DNA of 64,000 nucleotides from UKL13-2 sp031430555 (GCA_031430555.1 JANPBQ010000263.1:1-64000), one strand, 5' to 3'; counted from the stretch's first letter, positions 1 through 9,495 are shown. Notes: generated by a model not told the origin, from the letters alone. Translations and numbers: made by a program.

Positions 1-254
1 CCGCCTGACCTTGGTAGTATCCATTTGGGCTGATCCTCCTTCGTTTTCATTCTCGGATTCGACAACCAAATGATAACGATTCGAGGCTCTCAGCCCAACT
101 GCCTCACTCTCACAAATTCCTTAAGGTAGTGCCATTGGAGCGCGGCCCCTTTAGTTGCTTCCCTTTAATTGCTTCCAGGCCGGAATCCAGTCCATCCGTA
201 CCCTCATCAAGCCGAGCGTAGACGAGTGCGTCCTGCCGCGAGTAATATCCACAC

Positions 255-425
255 ATGCACATACATGTTGATACCGGTAGTGGTGAGTGCAAGTTTTGGC
301 TAGATCCGGTGTTGTTGGCACGTAGCTTAAATGTCGCCCCCGTCGAAGTTCGGAAAATTGAAAGACTGGTCTTCGAGAATCGCACGTTCCTGATGGAGAA
401 ATACCATGAGTTCCACCGCCGCTGA
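255..425 (+). pseudogene. DUF4160-like protein, short or 5'-decayed
   Basis: Reading from the ATG at 255 gives 56 residues beginning MHIHVDTGSGECKFWLDPV and continuing through a RKIERLVFENRTFLMEKYHEF stretch in pieces. This resembles the C-terminal two thirds of DUF4160 proteins, which usually carry a PPHxHV motif, then WLDPV, then ENxxxLLxxWxxYF. Just upstream in the same frame the residues YPH precede MHIHV, matching the PPHxHV motif, but stops at 243-245 and 219-221 cut the frame and I see no clear N-terminal half in the other frames. The stop at 423-425 lies inside the following DUF2442 gene, the overlap expected of a DUF4160-DUF2442 pair. It is therefore either a decayed gene or a short version translated from 255. 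Confidence 0.55.
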
Positions 426-675
426 AATGGAAGTCCTCGCCTCTCGGGTGTGGGTGGATCGCCGCACTGTTTTCGTGGAGCTGACCGACGGTCGCCAATT
501 GGGCTTTCCCGCAGATCGTTTTGATCGTCTAGCCGCCGCGACCAATGAACAGCTGCAAAAAGTGACCTTGCGCCTTAATGGCTACGCGTTGCGTTGGGAA
601 GAGCTTGACGAAGACATTACCGTTAGAGGTATCGTTGCGGGACGGTTTCAGCGCGCATTGCCGGCGGCGGCTTGA
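406..675 (+). CDS. DUF2442 domain protein
   Basis: This 89-residue protein has the DUF2442 pattern: an N-terminal strand, VELTDGRQLGFPADRFDRL in the middle, and the family's signature WEELDEDITVRGIVAGRF near the C-terminus. DUF2442 proteins are often found directly after DUF4160 genes in a toxin-antitoxin-like layout, and here the ATG at 406 overlaps the end of a damaged DUF4160 frame. The biochemical role of the family is not established. No membrane segment or signal peptide is visible. Confidence 0.85.
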   Translation: MSSTAAEMEVLASRVWVDRRTVFVELTDGRQLGFPADRFDRLAAATNEQLQKVTLRLNGYALRWEELDEDITVRGIVAGRFQRALPAAA

Positions 676-778
676 TCGGCAATAATTTTTGTCTGTGGAA
701 AGCCCGGCTTGTGCCTCACTATTCGTGTTTTCGGTGCCGAAAAATCGAGCGCACTCACACATTCAGTCTTAAATAGTC

Positions 779-1729
779 GTGGACAAGAAATTTCTCACGA
801 CGTTAGAGCGCGCTGCCAAGAACCTCAACATCGGCACCGATTTGGTTTTTGAAGACCCACCAATGAAGCGCGCGTTGCTCAATGACATATTGGTGCCGGT
901 CCCGGAGATTCCGCTATTTCACTACACGTCGCAAGCAGGATTGCTGGGCATTGTTAAGAATCAGGAAATTTGGGCAACCCATACTCAGTATCTGAATGAT
1001 CGCCAAGAGTATCGATACGCAAGAGAACTAGCGATTTCGGAAATATCAGTGATGATGGATGAGTACCAAGGCAAAAAGGAATTTGCTCAACTTGATTCGA
1101 TGCGAAGGAATTTAGACAGCAGTTTGGAGAGTATTAATGTTTGCGTTTGTTCATTTTCAGAGGTAGCAGATTCGCTCTCGCAGTGGCGCGCCTATGGCTC
1201 GCCGACAGGCGGTTACGCGATCGGATTTACTGGTCAACATTTAAGAAAGATTTGCAACCAGCACAATTATTATTTGGTGAAGTGTATTTACGACGAATCC
1301 GAACAACATAGATGTATTCGCGCCCTACTTGAGGAAGTGCTGGAACAACGCATGCAAAGCATGCAGCCAGAAAATACTCTCCCGTTCGGCGGCAGTCTTG
1401 GCATATATTTGCATCGATACGCGCCGATTCTGAAGCACTCCGCTTTCCGAGAAGAACGAGAATGGCGAATCATTACAAGGCCGCTTATGTGCAGCGTTGG
1501 AATTGATGGATTCGACTATCGCGAAGGGAAATCGATGATCGTTCCCTTTTATCGACTGCCACTAAGATCGCAAAGCGTTGTATTTGATATATCAGAGATC
1601 GTCGTTGGTCCAACACCGAATGCTGAACAAGCCTGCCGATCTGTACAGAGTTTGCTTGTTGCTGCCGGGCTTTCGGGTCAAGCGAAAAATCAAGTAAGGC
1701 CCTCTGCGATACCGTTTCGAAATTGGTAG
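779..1729 (+). CDS. DUF2971 family protein
   Basis: The product has 316 residues and matches DUF2971 proteins: LFHYTSQAGLLGIVKNQEIWATHTQYLND in pieces near residue 45, then CVCSFSEVADSLSQWRAYG around 120, and FREEREWRII around 225. The family is common in accessory regions and has no settled function; the conserved Y-x-S, W-x-Y and REEREWR patches suggest an enzyme-like fold related to ADP-ribosyltransferase-like proteins, but that is inference. The frame opens with GTG at 779; an ATG at 863 (residue 29) is an alternative, and neither has a strong ribosome binding site. It stands alone, with about 100 bp on its left and about 65 bp before the TPR-CHAT gene. Confidence 0.8.
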   Translation: MDKKFLTTLERAAKNLNIGTDLVFEDPPMKRALLNDILVPVPEIPLFHYTSQAGLLGIVKNQEIWATHTQYLNDRQEYRYARELAISEISVMMDEYQGKKEFAQLDSMRRNLDSSLESINVCVCSFSEVADSLSQWRAYGSPTGGYAIGFTGQHLRKICNQHNYYLVKCIYDESEQHRCIRALLEEVLEQRMQSMQPENTLPFGGSLGIYLHRYAPILKHSAFREEREWRIITRPLMCSVGIDGFDYREGKSMIVPFYRLPLRSQSVVFDISEIVVGPTPNAEQACRSVQSLLVAAGLSGQAKNQVRPSAIPFRNW

Positions 1730-1793
1730 CTGTCAGGCATCGCAATTTGCATGTAGCTTTCATCGCTCACCGCGCGCTGAGGAACCTCCCAAT

Positions 1794-4700
1794 ATGCAGG
1801 CAGATTTCCTCAACACAAACAAAGAGCATTCTCGGAATTACAAACCAAAGTTGCTTGCCGCCGTTGGTGCTCTCACACTGTGTATAGCCTGCACGGCCCA
1901 GGCACAAGATGCCGAATGGAAGAAACTTGATCGGGAGGCCGAGGCGCTCTACACTCAGAGATATCACGCCCAAGCCGCAGTTGTTGCGAAACAGGCACTT
2001 GACGCCCTAGAGAGGTCGCTCGGCCAAGATCATCCCGACTTGGCCCAAGGTTTGAACAACCTTGCGCTGCTCTTTTCCAGCCAAGCCCAATACGAACAAG
2101 CTGAATCGCTTTTCAAGCGCGCAATCGCAATACGCGAGACGACCCTCGGCACCACTCATCCCGGCGTTGCCGAGATCCTGGGAAACCTCTCTGATTTGTA
2201 TAAATCCCAACGACTGTACATACAGGCTGAATTGCTAGACAAGCGCGTTGTATCGATTCGCGAACGAGCCGTTGGGCCGGATCATCCGGACGTTGCCTGG
2301 AGCCTGACAACTCTCGCATCGTTGTACAAATCCCAAGGTATGTACAGTCAGGCCGTGCCGCTATACCTGCGTGCATTGACGATTATAGAGAATACCCTTG
2401 GCCCGGATCATCCCGACGTTGCCTTGAGCTTGGGCCTCCTCGCGTTGCTCTTCACCGAACAAGGCGAGTATGGACTGGCCGAACCGCTCTACAAGCGCGC
2501 GCTTGCGATCAAGGAAAAGGCTCTCGGCGCTGATCATCCGGACGTTGCCATGAGCATAAACATGCTCGCGATGACGTATATGAAAACACAAGGGAAGCAC
2601 GCGCTGGCTGCGCCTCTTTACCAGCGCCTGTTAGCAATCAACGAAAAGGCCCTCGGCCAAGATCACCCTAGGTTGGCGAATAGCCTAATTAGTCTTGCCG
2701 GACTACATGACGATCAAGGACAGTATGCGCTGGCCGAGCCACTCTGGAAGCGCCTGCTGGCAATCAATGAAAAGGCCCACGGCCCGAACAATCATGAAGT
2801 GGCACTGAGTCTGAACAGCCTTGCTTTCCACTATTCCAACCGAGGCCAGAACGCGCAGGCCAAGCCGCTCTATAAACGTGCGCTGGCAACCATGGAAAAG
2901 GCCCTCGGATCGGACCATCTTGATGTTGCATTGATTCTGAATAACCTCTCGCAGCTATACAGCGACGAAGGCTACTACACGCTGGCCGAGCCGCTCCTAA
3001 ATCGTTCGCTTGCAATTTGGGAGAAAGCCTTCGGCCCGGAACACTCCAATGTAGCCACGAACCTAAATAACCTTGCAGAACTATATCGCAGACAGGGCTG
3101 GCTCGCGCGGGCTGAGCCGCTCTTTAAACGAGCACTGATGATCGTGGAGAAGAGTTTTGGCGCTGACCATCCCAATGTAGCTAAGACCCTGAACAATCTT
3201 GCTTTGATATATGCGAGCCAAAAGCAGTACGTGCAGGCGGAGTCGTCATTTAAGCGTGCCCTCGCGGTGAATGAAAGAGCGTTTCGATCAGATCATCCTG
3301 ATGTCGCGCTAGGCCTGAATCAACTTGCGGCCATGTATGAAGATCAAGGCCGGTACGACCACGCGCTCCCTCTCGCGCGCCGAGCTAGCGCCATTTATCG
3401 GCAACGGATCGTAGCCGACGGCACAGGTGATGCAGCGATTCGCGAGGCCGCACAGAATCGGCTGGGATTCTTAAATCACCTGTCGTTACTTTCCCGCAAT
3501 CCATTCAAGGAACCTGCCGACAAGATCACCGATGAATCCGTTCAGATCGTGCAACTCGAACAAGCCTCCGGTACTGCTTCCGCCATCGCCAAAATGGCCG
3601 CACGCTTCGCCACGGGCGACGACGCGCTGGCTAGCCTGATCAAGCGCAAGCAGGATGCCGGCGAGCGTCGATCGAGGAACGAGACGCAACTGGTCAGTGC
3701 CGCCAGCAAGCCACCGCAACAGCGCAATGCCGAGAACGAACAACGAGTGCGCGACGACATCAACAGTGCCGCAAAAGAAATCGAAATTATCGATGCGGAA
3801 CTGACGCGCCGCTTTCCCGAATATCAGGAACTCACCCGTCCTGAACCCGTTTCCGTCAGCCAGATTCGTGCGTTGTTGAAGCCAGACGAAGCGATGCTGG
3901 TCTATGCGCTTGGCAGCTCCAGTTTTATCTGGGTGGTGAAACCGGACGGCGCAGTCTTTCAGGCGCTCCAAGTCGATGCGAAGGACATCGCAAAGAAGGT
4001 CGCCACGATCCGCGCCGAGATGGAGTTCGATGGGAATGACCGACTCAAACGGGTCAGCGTTGGCGTGCTGCATGATCTGTACCAAAGCATATTCGCGCCC
4101 GCCTTACCGTACCTTGCGGGAGTAAAGCATGTGATGGTGGTGCCGACCGGCCCGTTGCAGAGTCTGCCGTTCAGCATGCTGGTCGCGTCGCCCCCGCCGG
4201 AGATCAAGAGCGACGCCGACTACCGGAGGGTGGATTGGCTCGTCAAGCACTACGCGTTGTCGGTGCTGCCGTCGGTGAGTTCGATTCAGGCCTTTCGGCA
4301 ATTCACCAAAACGAACACGGCGCAGGAACCGTTTGCCGGATTCGGCGATCCACTCATCGGCGGAACAAGCGGCACCACGCGCGGCAATCGCAGCAAGATG
4401 AATATCGCCGCAGTATTTCGCAATGCGCGGGTGAAGAACGCCGCGAATGCAACGCAGGCCACCGAAATTGCCGATGTCGAGGTGATCCGCAACGCACCGC
4501 GATTGCCGGAAACCGCTGATGAGCTGCGCGCGATGGCAAAGGCGTTCAAGTCTGATCAACATTCGCTGTGGCTACAGGAGAATGCGACCGAGACGAAGAT
4601 CAAGCAACTCGACTTGTCGAAGTACCGGACCCTTGCCTTCGCCACTCACGGCCTGATGGCCGGCGAGATCAAAGGAATCGGTGAAGCTGGCCTGATCCTG

Positions 4701-5126
4701 ACGCCACCGCGAGAAGGATCGCTGGAGGACGACGGCTATCTTTCGGCGAGCGAAATCGCGAAGCTGAAACTCAACGCGGACTTGGTCGTCTTGTCCGCGT
4801 GCAATACCGCCGCCGCAGACGGCACACCGGGCGCGGAGGGATTATCGGGACTGGCCAAAGCGTTCTTCTATGCGGGCGCCCGCTCGCTGCTGGTATCGCA
4901 CTGGCCAGTGGCCTCGGATGCGACGGTGCCGCTTACCACCGGCATGTTGAAAGAATACGAAGTCAATCCCGCGCAAGGTAAAGCGGAGGCGCATCGCAAG
5001 GCAATGCTGGCGGTGATCGACACGCCTGACCATCCGGGATACGCGCATCCGCTGTTTTGGGCACCGTTTGTGGTGGTGGGCGAAGGCGGTGCGGGAAAGC
5101 AGATTGGGGCCGATAAAAACAAATGA
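1794..5126 (+). CDS. Exported TPR-CHAT domain protein
   Basis: The 1110-residue product starts with a basic segment and hydrophobic stretch ending CTAQAQ near residue 38, which looks like a Sec signal peptide. Residues about 77-540 hold eleven 42-residue tetratricopeptide repeats of the kinesin-light-chain type, each with a GxDHPDVA signature. The C-terminal third is a CHAT domain, a caspase-like cysteine peptidase fold: the FATHG motif gives His952 and the VLSACNTA motif gives Cys1003, so both catalytic residues are present. Related TPR-CHAT proteins occur widely in bacteria, mostly with unknown substrates; TPR arrays usually bind a partner. The signal peptide implies an envelope role, unlike the cytoplasmic CHAT proteases tied to CRISPR or gasdermin systems. 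No partner gene is obvious nearby apart from the DUF2971 gene upstream. Confidence 0.9.
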   Translation: MQADFLNTNKEHSRNYKPKLLAAVGALTLCIACTAQAQDAEWKKLDREAEALYTQRYHAQAAVVAKQALDALERSLGQDHPDLAQGLNNLALLFSSQAQYEQAESLFKRAIAIRETTLGTTHPGVAEILGNLSDLYKSQRLYIQAELLDKRVVSIRERAVGPDHPDVAWSLTTLASLYKSQGMYSQAVPLYLRALTIIENTLGPDHPDVALSLGLLALLFTEQGEYGLAEPLYKRALAIKEKALGADHPDVAMSINMLAMTYMKTQGKHALAAPLYQRLLAINEKALGQDHPRLANSLISLAGLHDDQGQYALAEPLWKRLLAINEKAHGPNNHEVALSLNSLAFHYSNRGQNAQAKPLYKRALATMEKALGSDHLDVALILNNLSQLYSDEGYYTLAEPLLNRSLAIWEKAFGPEHSNVATNLNNLAELYRRQGWLARAEPLFKRALMIVEKSFGADHPNVAKTLNNLALIYASQKQYVQAESSFKRALAVNERAFRSDHPDVALGLNQLAAMYEDQGRYDHALPLARRASAIYRQRIVADGTGDAAIREAAQNRLGFLNHLSLLSRNPFKEPADKITDESVQIVQLEQASGTASAIAKMAARFATGDDALASLIKRKQDAGERRSRNETQLVSAASKPPQQRNAENEQRVRDDINSAAKEIEIIDAELTRRFPEYQELTRPEPVSVSQIRALLKPDEAMLVYALGSSSFIWVVKPDGAVFQALQVDAKDIAKKVATIRAEMEFDGNDRLKRVSVGVLHDLYQSIFAPALPYLAGVKHVMVVPTGPLQSLPFSMLVASPPPEIKSDADYRRVDWLVKHYALSVLPSVSSIQAFRQFTKTNTAQEPFAGFGDPLIGGTSGTTRGNRSKMNIAAVFRNARVKNAANATQATEIADVEVIRNAPRLPETADELRAMAKAFKSDQHSLWLQENATETKIKQLDLSKYRTLAFATHGLMAGEIKGIGEAGLILTPPREGSLEDDGYLSASEIAKLKLNADLVVLSACNTAAADGTPGAEGLSGLAKAFFYAGARSLLVSHWPVASDATVPLTTGMLKEYEVNPAQGKAEAHRKAMLAVIDTPDHPGYAHPLFWAPFVVVGEGGAGKQIGADKNK

Positions 5127-5149
5127 CGCCTGGCTCTCCTGACAGCAAT

Positions 5150-5400
5150 TCTCGAAACGTCAAAAATTCGTCACTCGCGGGAATGACGGTCTTTTGGAAA
5201 TTCCCCAAACAAAAAAACACAAGCACTGGTGCGGCGCTGAAGCCGAAATGCTCTGAACGCCGCGCCAAATAGCCTGCCCCGGACTTGATCCGGGGGCGAT
5301 CTACGTCTACAAAACCCGCGCATCACCCAAAACAATCTCCGGCGTCGTGCGACGAAAGTCACTGGGTTCCCGCGTGCGCGGGAACGACGGGGTTTCTAGG
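5150..5400. repeat. Intergenic palindromic repeat fragments
   Basis: The gap between the convergent TPR-CHAT and yajQ genes holds no ORF of note but several short palindromes: a half-site with CGCGGGAATGACGG near 5177, a GGACTTGATCC hairpin near 5280, and TTCCCGCGTGCGCGGGAA near 5367. They belong to the same loose family of CCCGCG-N-CGCGGG repeats found again at 18.36 kb and 54.47 kb. They may act as transcription terminators for either flanking gene. Confidence 0.6.
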
Positions 5401-5425
5401 ATGCTCCAAACTTGCGTGGTAAAAC

Positions 5426-5911
5426 CTAATCGCGAAAATTGCTGAACTGCAACGGCACTTCATCGACCTTCAATTTGCACAACGCTATCGCCGCCTGCAA
5501 ATCATCACGTTTGCCACCCGAAACACGCACGGATTCGCCTTGAATGGACGCAGTGACTTTCAGCTTCGCGTCCTTCAAATACTTGACGATTTTTTTTGCG
5601 AGTTCAATTTCGATGCCGTTCTTCACATTGATAATTTGCTTGACCTTGTCGCCGCCGATTTTGGTGCGATCTTTTTCATCGAGCAGACGCACATCCACGC
5701 CGCGTTTGGCCATCTTGTTGAGCATCACGTCCTTGACCTGACCGAGCTTGAAATCGTCGTCGGCAAAAAGTGTGAGTTCGAGTTCTTTTTGTTCGACACG
5801 CGCGTCGGAACCTTTGAAATCGAATCGCGTCGACACTTCCTTGTTGGTTTGCTCGATCGCATTTTTCAGTTCGACTTTGTTGACTTCGGATTCGATATCA
5901 AATGAGGGCAT
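5426..5911 (-). CDS. yajQ: YajQ family nucleotide-binding protein
   Basis: This 161-residue protein starts MPSFDIESEVN and keeps the family features FDFKGSDARVE and KNGIEIELAKKIVKYLKDAKLKV, ending in the expected LQFSNFRD. YajQ (DUF520) proteins have two RNA-recognition-like folds; some homologues bind cyclic di-GMP and act with transcription factors, others have been linked to tRNA or nucleotide binding. Length is normal for the family. It is separated from argG by a foldback repeat, so it is probably not part of the arginine operon. Confidence 0.95.
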   Translation of the reverse strand: MPSFDIESEVNKVELKNAIEQTNKEVSTRFDFKGSDARVEQKELELTLFADDDFKLGQVKDVMLNKMAKRGVDVRLLDEKDRTKIGGDKVKQIINVKNGIEIELAKKIVKYLKDAKLKVTASIQGESVRVSGGKRDDLQAAIALCKLKVDEVPLQFSNFRD

Positions 5912-5976
5912 ACATCACCTGCGTGCGTTGACCTGCGGTTGGATGGGTTATTCTATTTCTCAATCTTTGGTGCTTT

Positions 5977-6050
5977 CATCCTGACCCCAGACTTGATCAG
6001 GGGGAAGGATCTTGTCATGACGAGATCCTTCGCTACGCTCAGGATGACAT
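5977..6050. repeat. Foldback repeat between yajQ and argG
   Basis: Outer arms TCATCCTGA and TCAGGATGA enclose AAGGATCT and AGATCCTT arms, so the segment can fold into a long interrupted hairpin. It is a dispersed repeat of the TCATCCTGAGCGAAGGATC type common in bacterial intergenic DNA. It sits downstream of argG and may terminate the arginine operon. Confidence 0.65.
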
Positions 6051-6077
6051 TACACTTTTGAAACAGAAGTGGGATTG

Positions 6078-7331
6078 CTACTTCTTGGCGGCGTTCGACT
6101 TCGCGCGCTTCGCGGCCTGATTGCCCGCAATGCGCATGCGAAGCGCGTTCAATTTGATAAATCCGCCCGCATCCGCCTGATTGTACGCGCCGCCGTCATC
6201 ATCAAAAGTGGAGATGGTTTGATCGAACAGCGAATCGGTTTTCGATTCGCGGCTGACGACCAGGATGGTGCCTTTGTAGAGCTTCAATTTCACCGTGCCA
6301 TTCACCGTCGTTTGCGATTCGTCGATCAAGCCTTGCAGCAAAACCCGCTCGGGCGAAAACCAGTAGCCGTTGTAAATCATCCGACCGTAGCGCGGCATCA
6401 GATCATCTTTCAACGCGAGCACTTCGCGATCCATCGTGATCGATTCCATCGCGCGATGGCCGCGCAACATGATCGTACCGCCGGGGGTTTCATAGCAACC
6501 GCGCGACTTCATCCCGACGTATCGGTTTTCCACCATGTCGAGGCGACCGATGCCGTGCTTGCCGCCGATGCGGTTCAATTCCGTCAACACACTCGCGGGC
6601 GAGAACTTCTTGCCGTTGATGCCGACAATGTCGCCTTGTTTATAAGTGAGCTCGATGATCTCGGGTTTGTTCGGCGCTTTTTCGGGGGAAACGGTGATGC
6701 GCCACATGCTGTCTTCCGGTTGAAACGCCGGATCTTCGAGAATGCCGCCTTCGTAAGAAATATGCAGAAGATTCGCATCCATCGAATAAGGCGCACCGCC
6801 GCCTTTGCGTTTCTTGAAGTCGACCGGGATTTTGTGTTGGTCTGCGTACTTCAACAGTTTTTCGCGCGACAACAGATCCCACTCGCGCCACGGCGCGATG
6901 ATTTTCACGTTGGGCATCAGCGCGTAGGCACCGAGTTCGAAGCGCACCTGATCGTTGCCCTTGCCGGTGGCACCGTGCGAGATTGCGTCGGCGCCGGTTT
7001 TCCTTGCGATCTCGATCATTTGTTTCGCAATCAACGGGCGTGCAATCGAGGTGCCGAGCAGATATTCACCCTCGTACACCGTGTTGGCGCGAAACATCGG
7101 GAACACGTAATCGCGCACAAATTCTTCGCGCAAATCTTCGATGAAAATGTTCGATTTCTTGATGCCCATTTTCAGCGCCTTGGCGCGCGCGGGCTCGACT
7201 TCTTCACCCTGGCCGATATCGGCGGTAAAGGTCACGACTTCGCATTGATAGACATCCTGCAACCACTTGAGGATGACCGAAGTATCCAGGCCGCCCGAAT
7301 AGGCCAGCACCACCTTTTTTACGTCACTCAT
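6078..7331 (-). CDS. argG: Argininosuccinate synthase
   Basis: The 417-residue enzyme joins citrulline and aspartate with ATP to make argininosuccinate, the penultimate step of arginine synthesis. The N-terminus MSDVKKVVLAYSGGLDTS carries the ATP-pyrophosphatase loop at residues 10-18; further signatures include DIGQGEE, SHGATGKGNDQVRFE and KSRGCYETPGGTI. The ATG at 7331 is preferred over one six codons upstream because it sits directly before the conserved start. The gene follows argF after 39 bp on the same strand, so argD-argF-argG look co-transcribed. Confidence 0.97.
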   Translation of the reverse strand: MSDVKKVVLAYSGGLDTSVILKWLQDVYQCEVVTFTADIGQGEEVEPARAKALKMGIKKSNIFIEDLREEFVRDYVFPMFRANTVYEGEYLLGTSIARPLIAKQMIEIARKTGADAISHGATGKGNDQVRFELGAYALMPNVKIIAPWREWDLLSREKLLKYADQHKIPVDFKKRKGGGAPYSMDANLLHISYEGGILEDPAFQPEDSMWRITVSPEKAPNKPEIIELTYKQGDIVGINGKKFSPASVLTELNRIGGKHGIGRLDMVENRYVGMKSRGCYETPGGTIMLRGHRAMESITMDREVLALKDDLMPRYGRMIYNGYWFSPERVLLQGLIDESQTTVNGTVKLKLYKGTILVVSRESKTDSLFDQTISTFDDDGGAYNQADAGGFIKLNALRMRIAGNQAAKRAKSNAAKK

Positions 7332-7370
7332 AATCACTTTCAATAGCAAAAAATTGTTGTCGCACGAAAA

Positions 7371-8285
7371 TCAGGAATCGATGCGCCCCAACAGCAAGAA
7401 CTCCATCAGCGCCTTCTGCGCATGCAATCGATTTTCGGCCTCTTCCCAAACGACGCTCTGCGGCCCTTCCAGCACTTCTTCACTGACCTCTTCACCGCGA
7501 TGCGCGGGCAGACAGTGCATGAACAGCGCGTCGCGATCCGCGTTCGCCATCACCTTGGCGTCGACGATGAAATCGGCGAATGCGGTTTTGCGCGCTGCCG
7601 TCTCGGCCTCATATCCCATGCTCGTCCAGACGTCGGTGGTAACGATATGCGCACCTTTGGCGGCATCCATCGGATCGTTGAATGTCTCCAGATGTTTGGT
7701 ATCGAGTTTCTCGCCGCGCTGTGATTTCATCTCGTATCCAATTGGCGTGGCGACATGCAATTTGAAATCGAGCACTCGCGCGGCGTCGAGCCAGGTATAG
7801 CTCATATTGTTGGCGTCACCGATCCACGCGACGGTCTTTCCGGTGATCGATCCGCGCTGCTCCACAAACGTGAAAATATCCGCGAGTACCTGGCACGGGT
7901 GATATTCGTTGGTCAAGCCGTTGATCACTGGTACGCGTGAATGCGCGGCGAAACGCTCGACTTTTTCCTGCTCGAAAGTGCGGATCATGACCAGATCGAC
8001 CATGCGTGAAATGACGCGCGCGGTGTCTTCAATTGGCTCGGCGCGGCCGAGCTGCGTGGACTGCGAATCAAGATTGATCGCCTGCCCGCCGAGTTGATAA
8101 ATGCCTGCCTCGAACGACACGCGGGTGCGGGTCGAACTCTTCTCGAACTCCATCGCCAGCATGCGGTCAGTCAGCGGCTGATACGGCACGTAATTCTTGA
8201 AACGATGCTTGAGGATTTTCGCGCGCGCGAACAGATGTTCGTGTTCGTCGCGAGTGAAATCCTTGAATTGCAGAAAATGTCTCAT
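7371..8285 (-). CDS. argF: Ornithine carbamoyltransferase
   Basis: The enzyme (304 residues) transfers the carbamoyl group from carbamoyl phosphate to ornithine, giving citrulline. The carbamoyl-phosphate-binding STRTR motif is at residues 51-55, the HPCQVLAD motif is in the middle, and the ornithine-loop HCLPAHRGEEV begins at residue 257 with the catalytic Cys. It starts 13 bp after argD and is followed by argG, forming a compact arginine operon. The protein is cytoplasmic and normally trimeric. Confidence 0.97.
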   Translation of the reverse strand: MRHFLQFKDFTRDEHEHLFARAKILKHRFKNYVPYQPLTDRMLAMEFEKSSTRTRVSFEAGIYQLGGQAINLDSQSTQLGRAEPIEDTARVISRMVDLVMIRTFEQEKVERFAAHSRVPVINGLTNEYHPCQVLADIFTFVEQRGSITGKTVAWIGDANNMSYTWLDAARVLDFKLHVATPIGYEMKSQRGEKLDTKHLETFNDPMDAAKGAHIVTTDVWTSMGYEAETAARKTAFADFIVDAKVMANADRDALFMHCLPAHRGEEVSEEVLEGPQSVVWEEAENRLHAQKALMEFLLLGRIDS

Positions 8286-8298
8286 GTATTTCCCGAAA

Positions 8299-9495
8299 CT
8301 ACGCCGCAGCCTTGTTGGCTTGCGACAAGAATGACGCGATTACCGGCACTAGTCTCGCAACGATTTCGCGCGCTTCGGTTTCGTTGATGATCAGCGGTGG
8401 CAACAATCGGATCACACTGTCCTGCGTCACGTTGGTCATGAGGCCGGACTCGAGCGCCATGTTGACGATATCGCCACATGGGCGGTCGAGCTCGATGCCC
8501 ATCATCAATCCCATGCCGCGAATTTCTTTGACGCCGGCAACGCCGGCGAGCGCTTTCCGAAATTCCGTTTTCATGATCTCGCCCAACTTGATGGCGTTCG
8601 CGATCAAGCCTTCTTCCTCCATGATCTCCAATGTACGCAACGCGGCCACCGACACCAACGGCCCTCCGCCAAAGGTGGTGCCATGATTGCCCGGCTTGAA
8701 CAACTGCGCGGCAACCCCTTTCGCGAGGCACGCACCGATCGGCACGCCCGAGCCCAGCCCCTTCGCAAGTGGCATCACATCCGGCGTGATGCCGGCCCAT
8801 TGATGCGCGAACCACTTTCCGGTGCGACCGATGCCGGATTGCACTTCATCGATCATCAAGAGCCATTGTTTTTGCGTAGTCAGTTCACGAAGTTCGCGCA
8901 GATATTCGGCACGAGCCTGCACGATGCCACCTTCGCCTTGCACCACTTCGGTCAATACCGCCACCACGTCTTTGTTGTGCTGCGCGATGGCGCGGATCGC
9001 TTCGATATCGTCGTAGGGCACGCGGATGAATCCGGTTACCAGCGGCTCGAAACCGGCCTGCGCTTTGCGCGAACCCGTCGCTGCCAGCGTGGCCAGCGTG
9101 CGGCCATGCCAGGCGCGTTCCATGACAATGATTTGCGGGTTCGCGATACCGCGCTGATGGCCGTAAAAACGCGCGAGTTTGATCGCGCATTCATTGGCTT
9201 CGGCTCCCGAGTTGCCGAAGAACACGTTGTCCATGTCGGCCAATGCGCAGAGCTTGTCGGCCAATGCAGCCTGCTCGGGAACATTCACCAGATTCGACGT
9301 ATGAATAATTTTTGCGGCTTGCTCGGCGATGGCTTTGACGAGCTTGGGATGCGCGTGTCCCAATCCGGAAACGGCGATGCCTGCCAGTGCGTCGAGCAGC
9401 TTGCGGCCATCGGTGGTATAGAGCCACGCGCCTTGGCCGTGCGTGAAGGCGACGGGAGCCGGTTTGTACGTGTTCATTTGATGCGGGGACTGCAT
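8299..9495 (-). CDS. argD: Acetylornithine aminotransferase
   Basis: This class III PLP-dependent aminotransferase (398 residues from the chosen start) converts N-acetylglutamate semialdehyde to acetylornithine. Visible features are the N-terminal MNTYKPAPVAFTHGQGAWL, DALAGIAVSGLGHAHPK, the FFGNSGAEANE pyridoxal region, and the PLP lysine in PLAKGLGSG near residue 245. The ATG at 9495 is chosen because GGAGG lies about six bases upstream; the ATG at 9507 lacks one. It is the first gene of an argD-argF-argG operon and is preceded by a promoter, a hairpin with a U-run and a small arginine-rich ORF. Confidence 0.96.
   Translation of the reverse strand: MQSPHQMNTYKPAPVAFTHGQGAWLYTTDGRKLLDALAGIAVSGLGHAHPKLVKAIAEQAAKIIHTSNLVNVPEQAALADKLCALADMDNVFFGNSGAEANECAIKLARFYGHQRGIANPQIIVMERAWHGRTLATLAATGSRKAQAGFEPLVTGFIRVPYDDIEAIRAIAQHNKDVVAVLTEVVQGEGGIVQARAEYLRELRELTTQKQWLLMIDEVQSGIGRTGKWFAHQWAGITPDVMPLAKGLGSGVPIGACLAKGVAAQLFKPGNHGTTFGGGPLVSVAALRTLEIMEEEGLIANAIKLGEIMKTEFRKALAGVAGVKEIRGMGLMMGIELDRPCGDIVNMALESGLMTNVTQDSVIRLLPPLIINETEAREIVARLVPVIASFLSQANKAAA

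Noticed and set aside
2020..3420. Regular repeats every 126 bases, at first sight a repeat array
   Set aside because: They are codons of 42-residue TPR units in one continuous frame, not CRISPR repeats with unrelated spacers.
1794..5126. CHAT protein as part of a CRISPR-guided protease system
   Set aside because: It has a signal peptide and no cas gene nearby; those proteases are cytoplasmic.
6069..7346. Long plus-strand frame of 425 codons opposite argG
   Set aside because: It mirrors argG on the other strand and shows no recognisable domain; argG has full family motifs.
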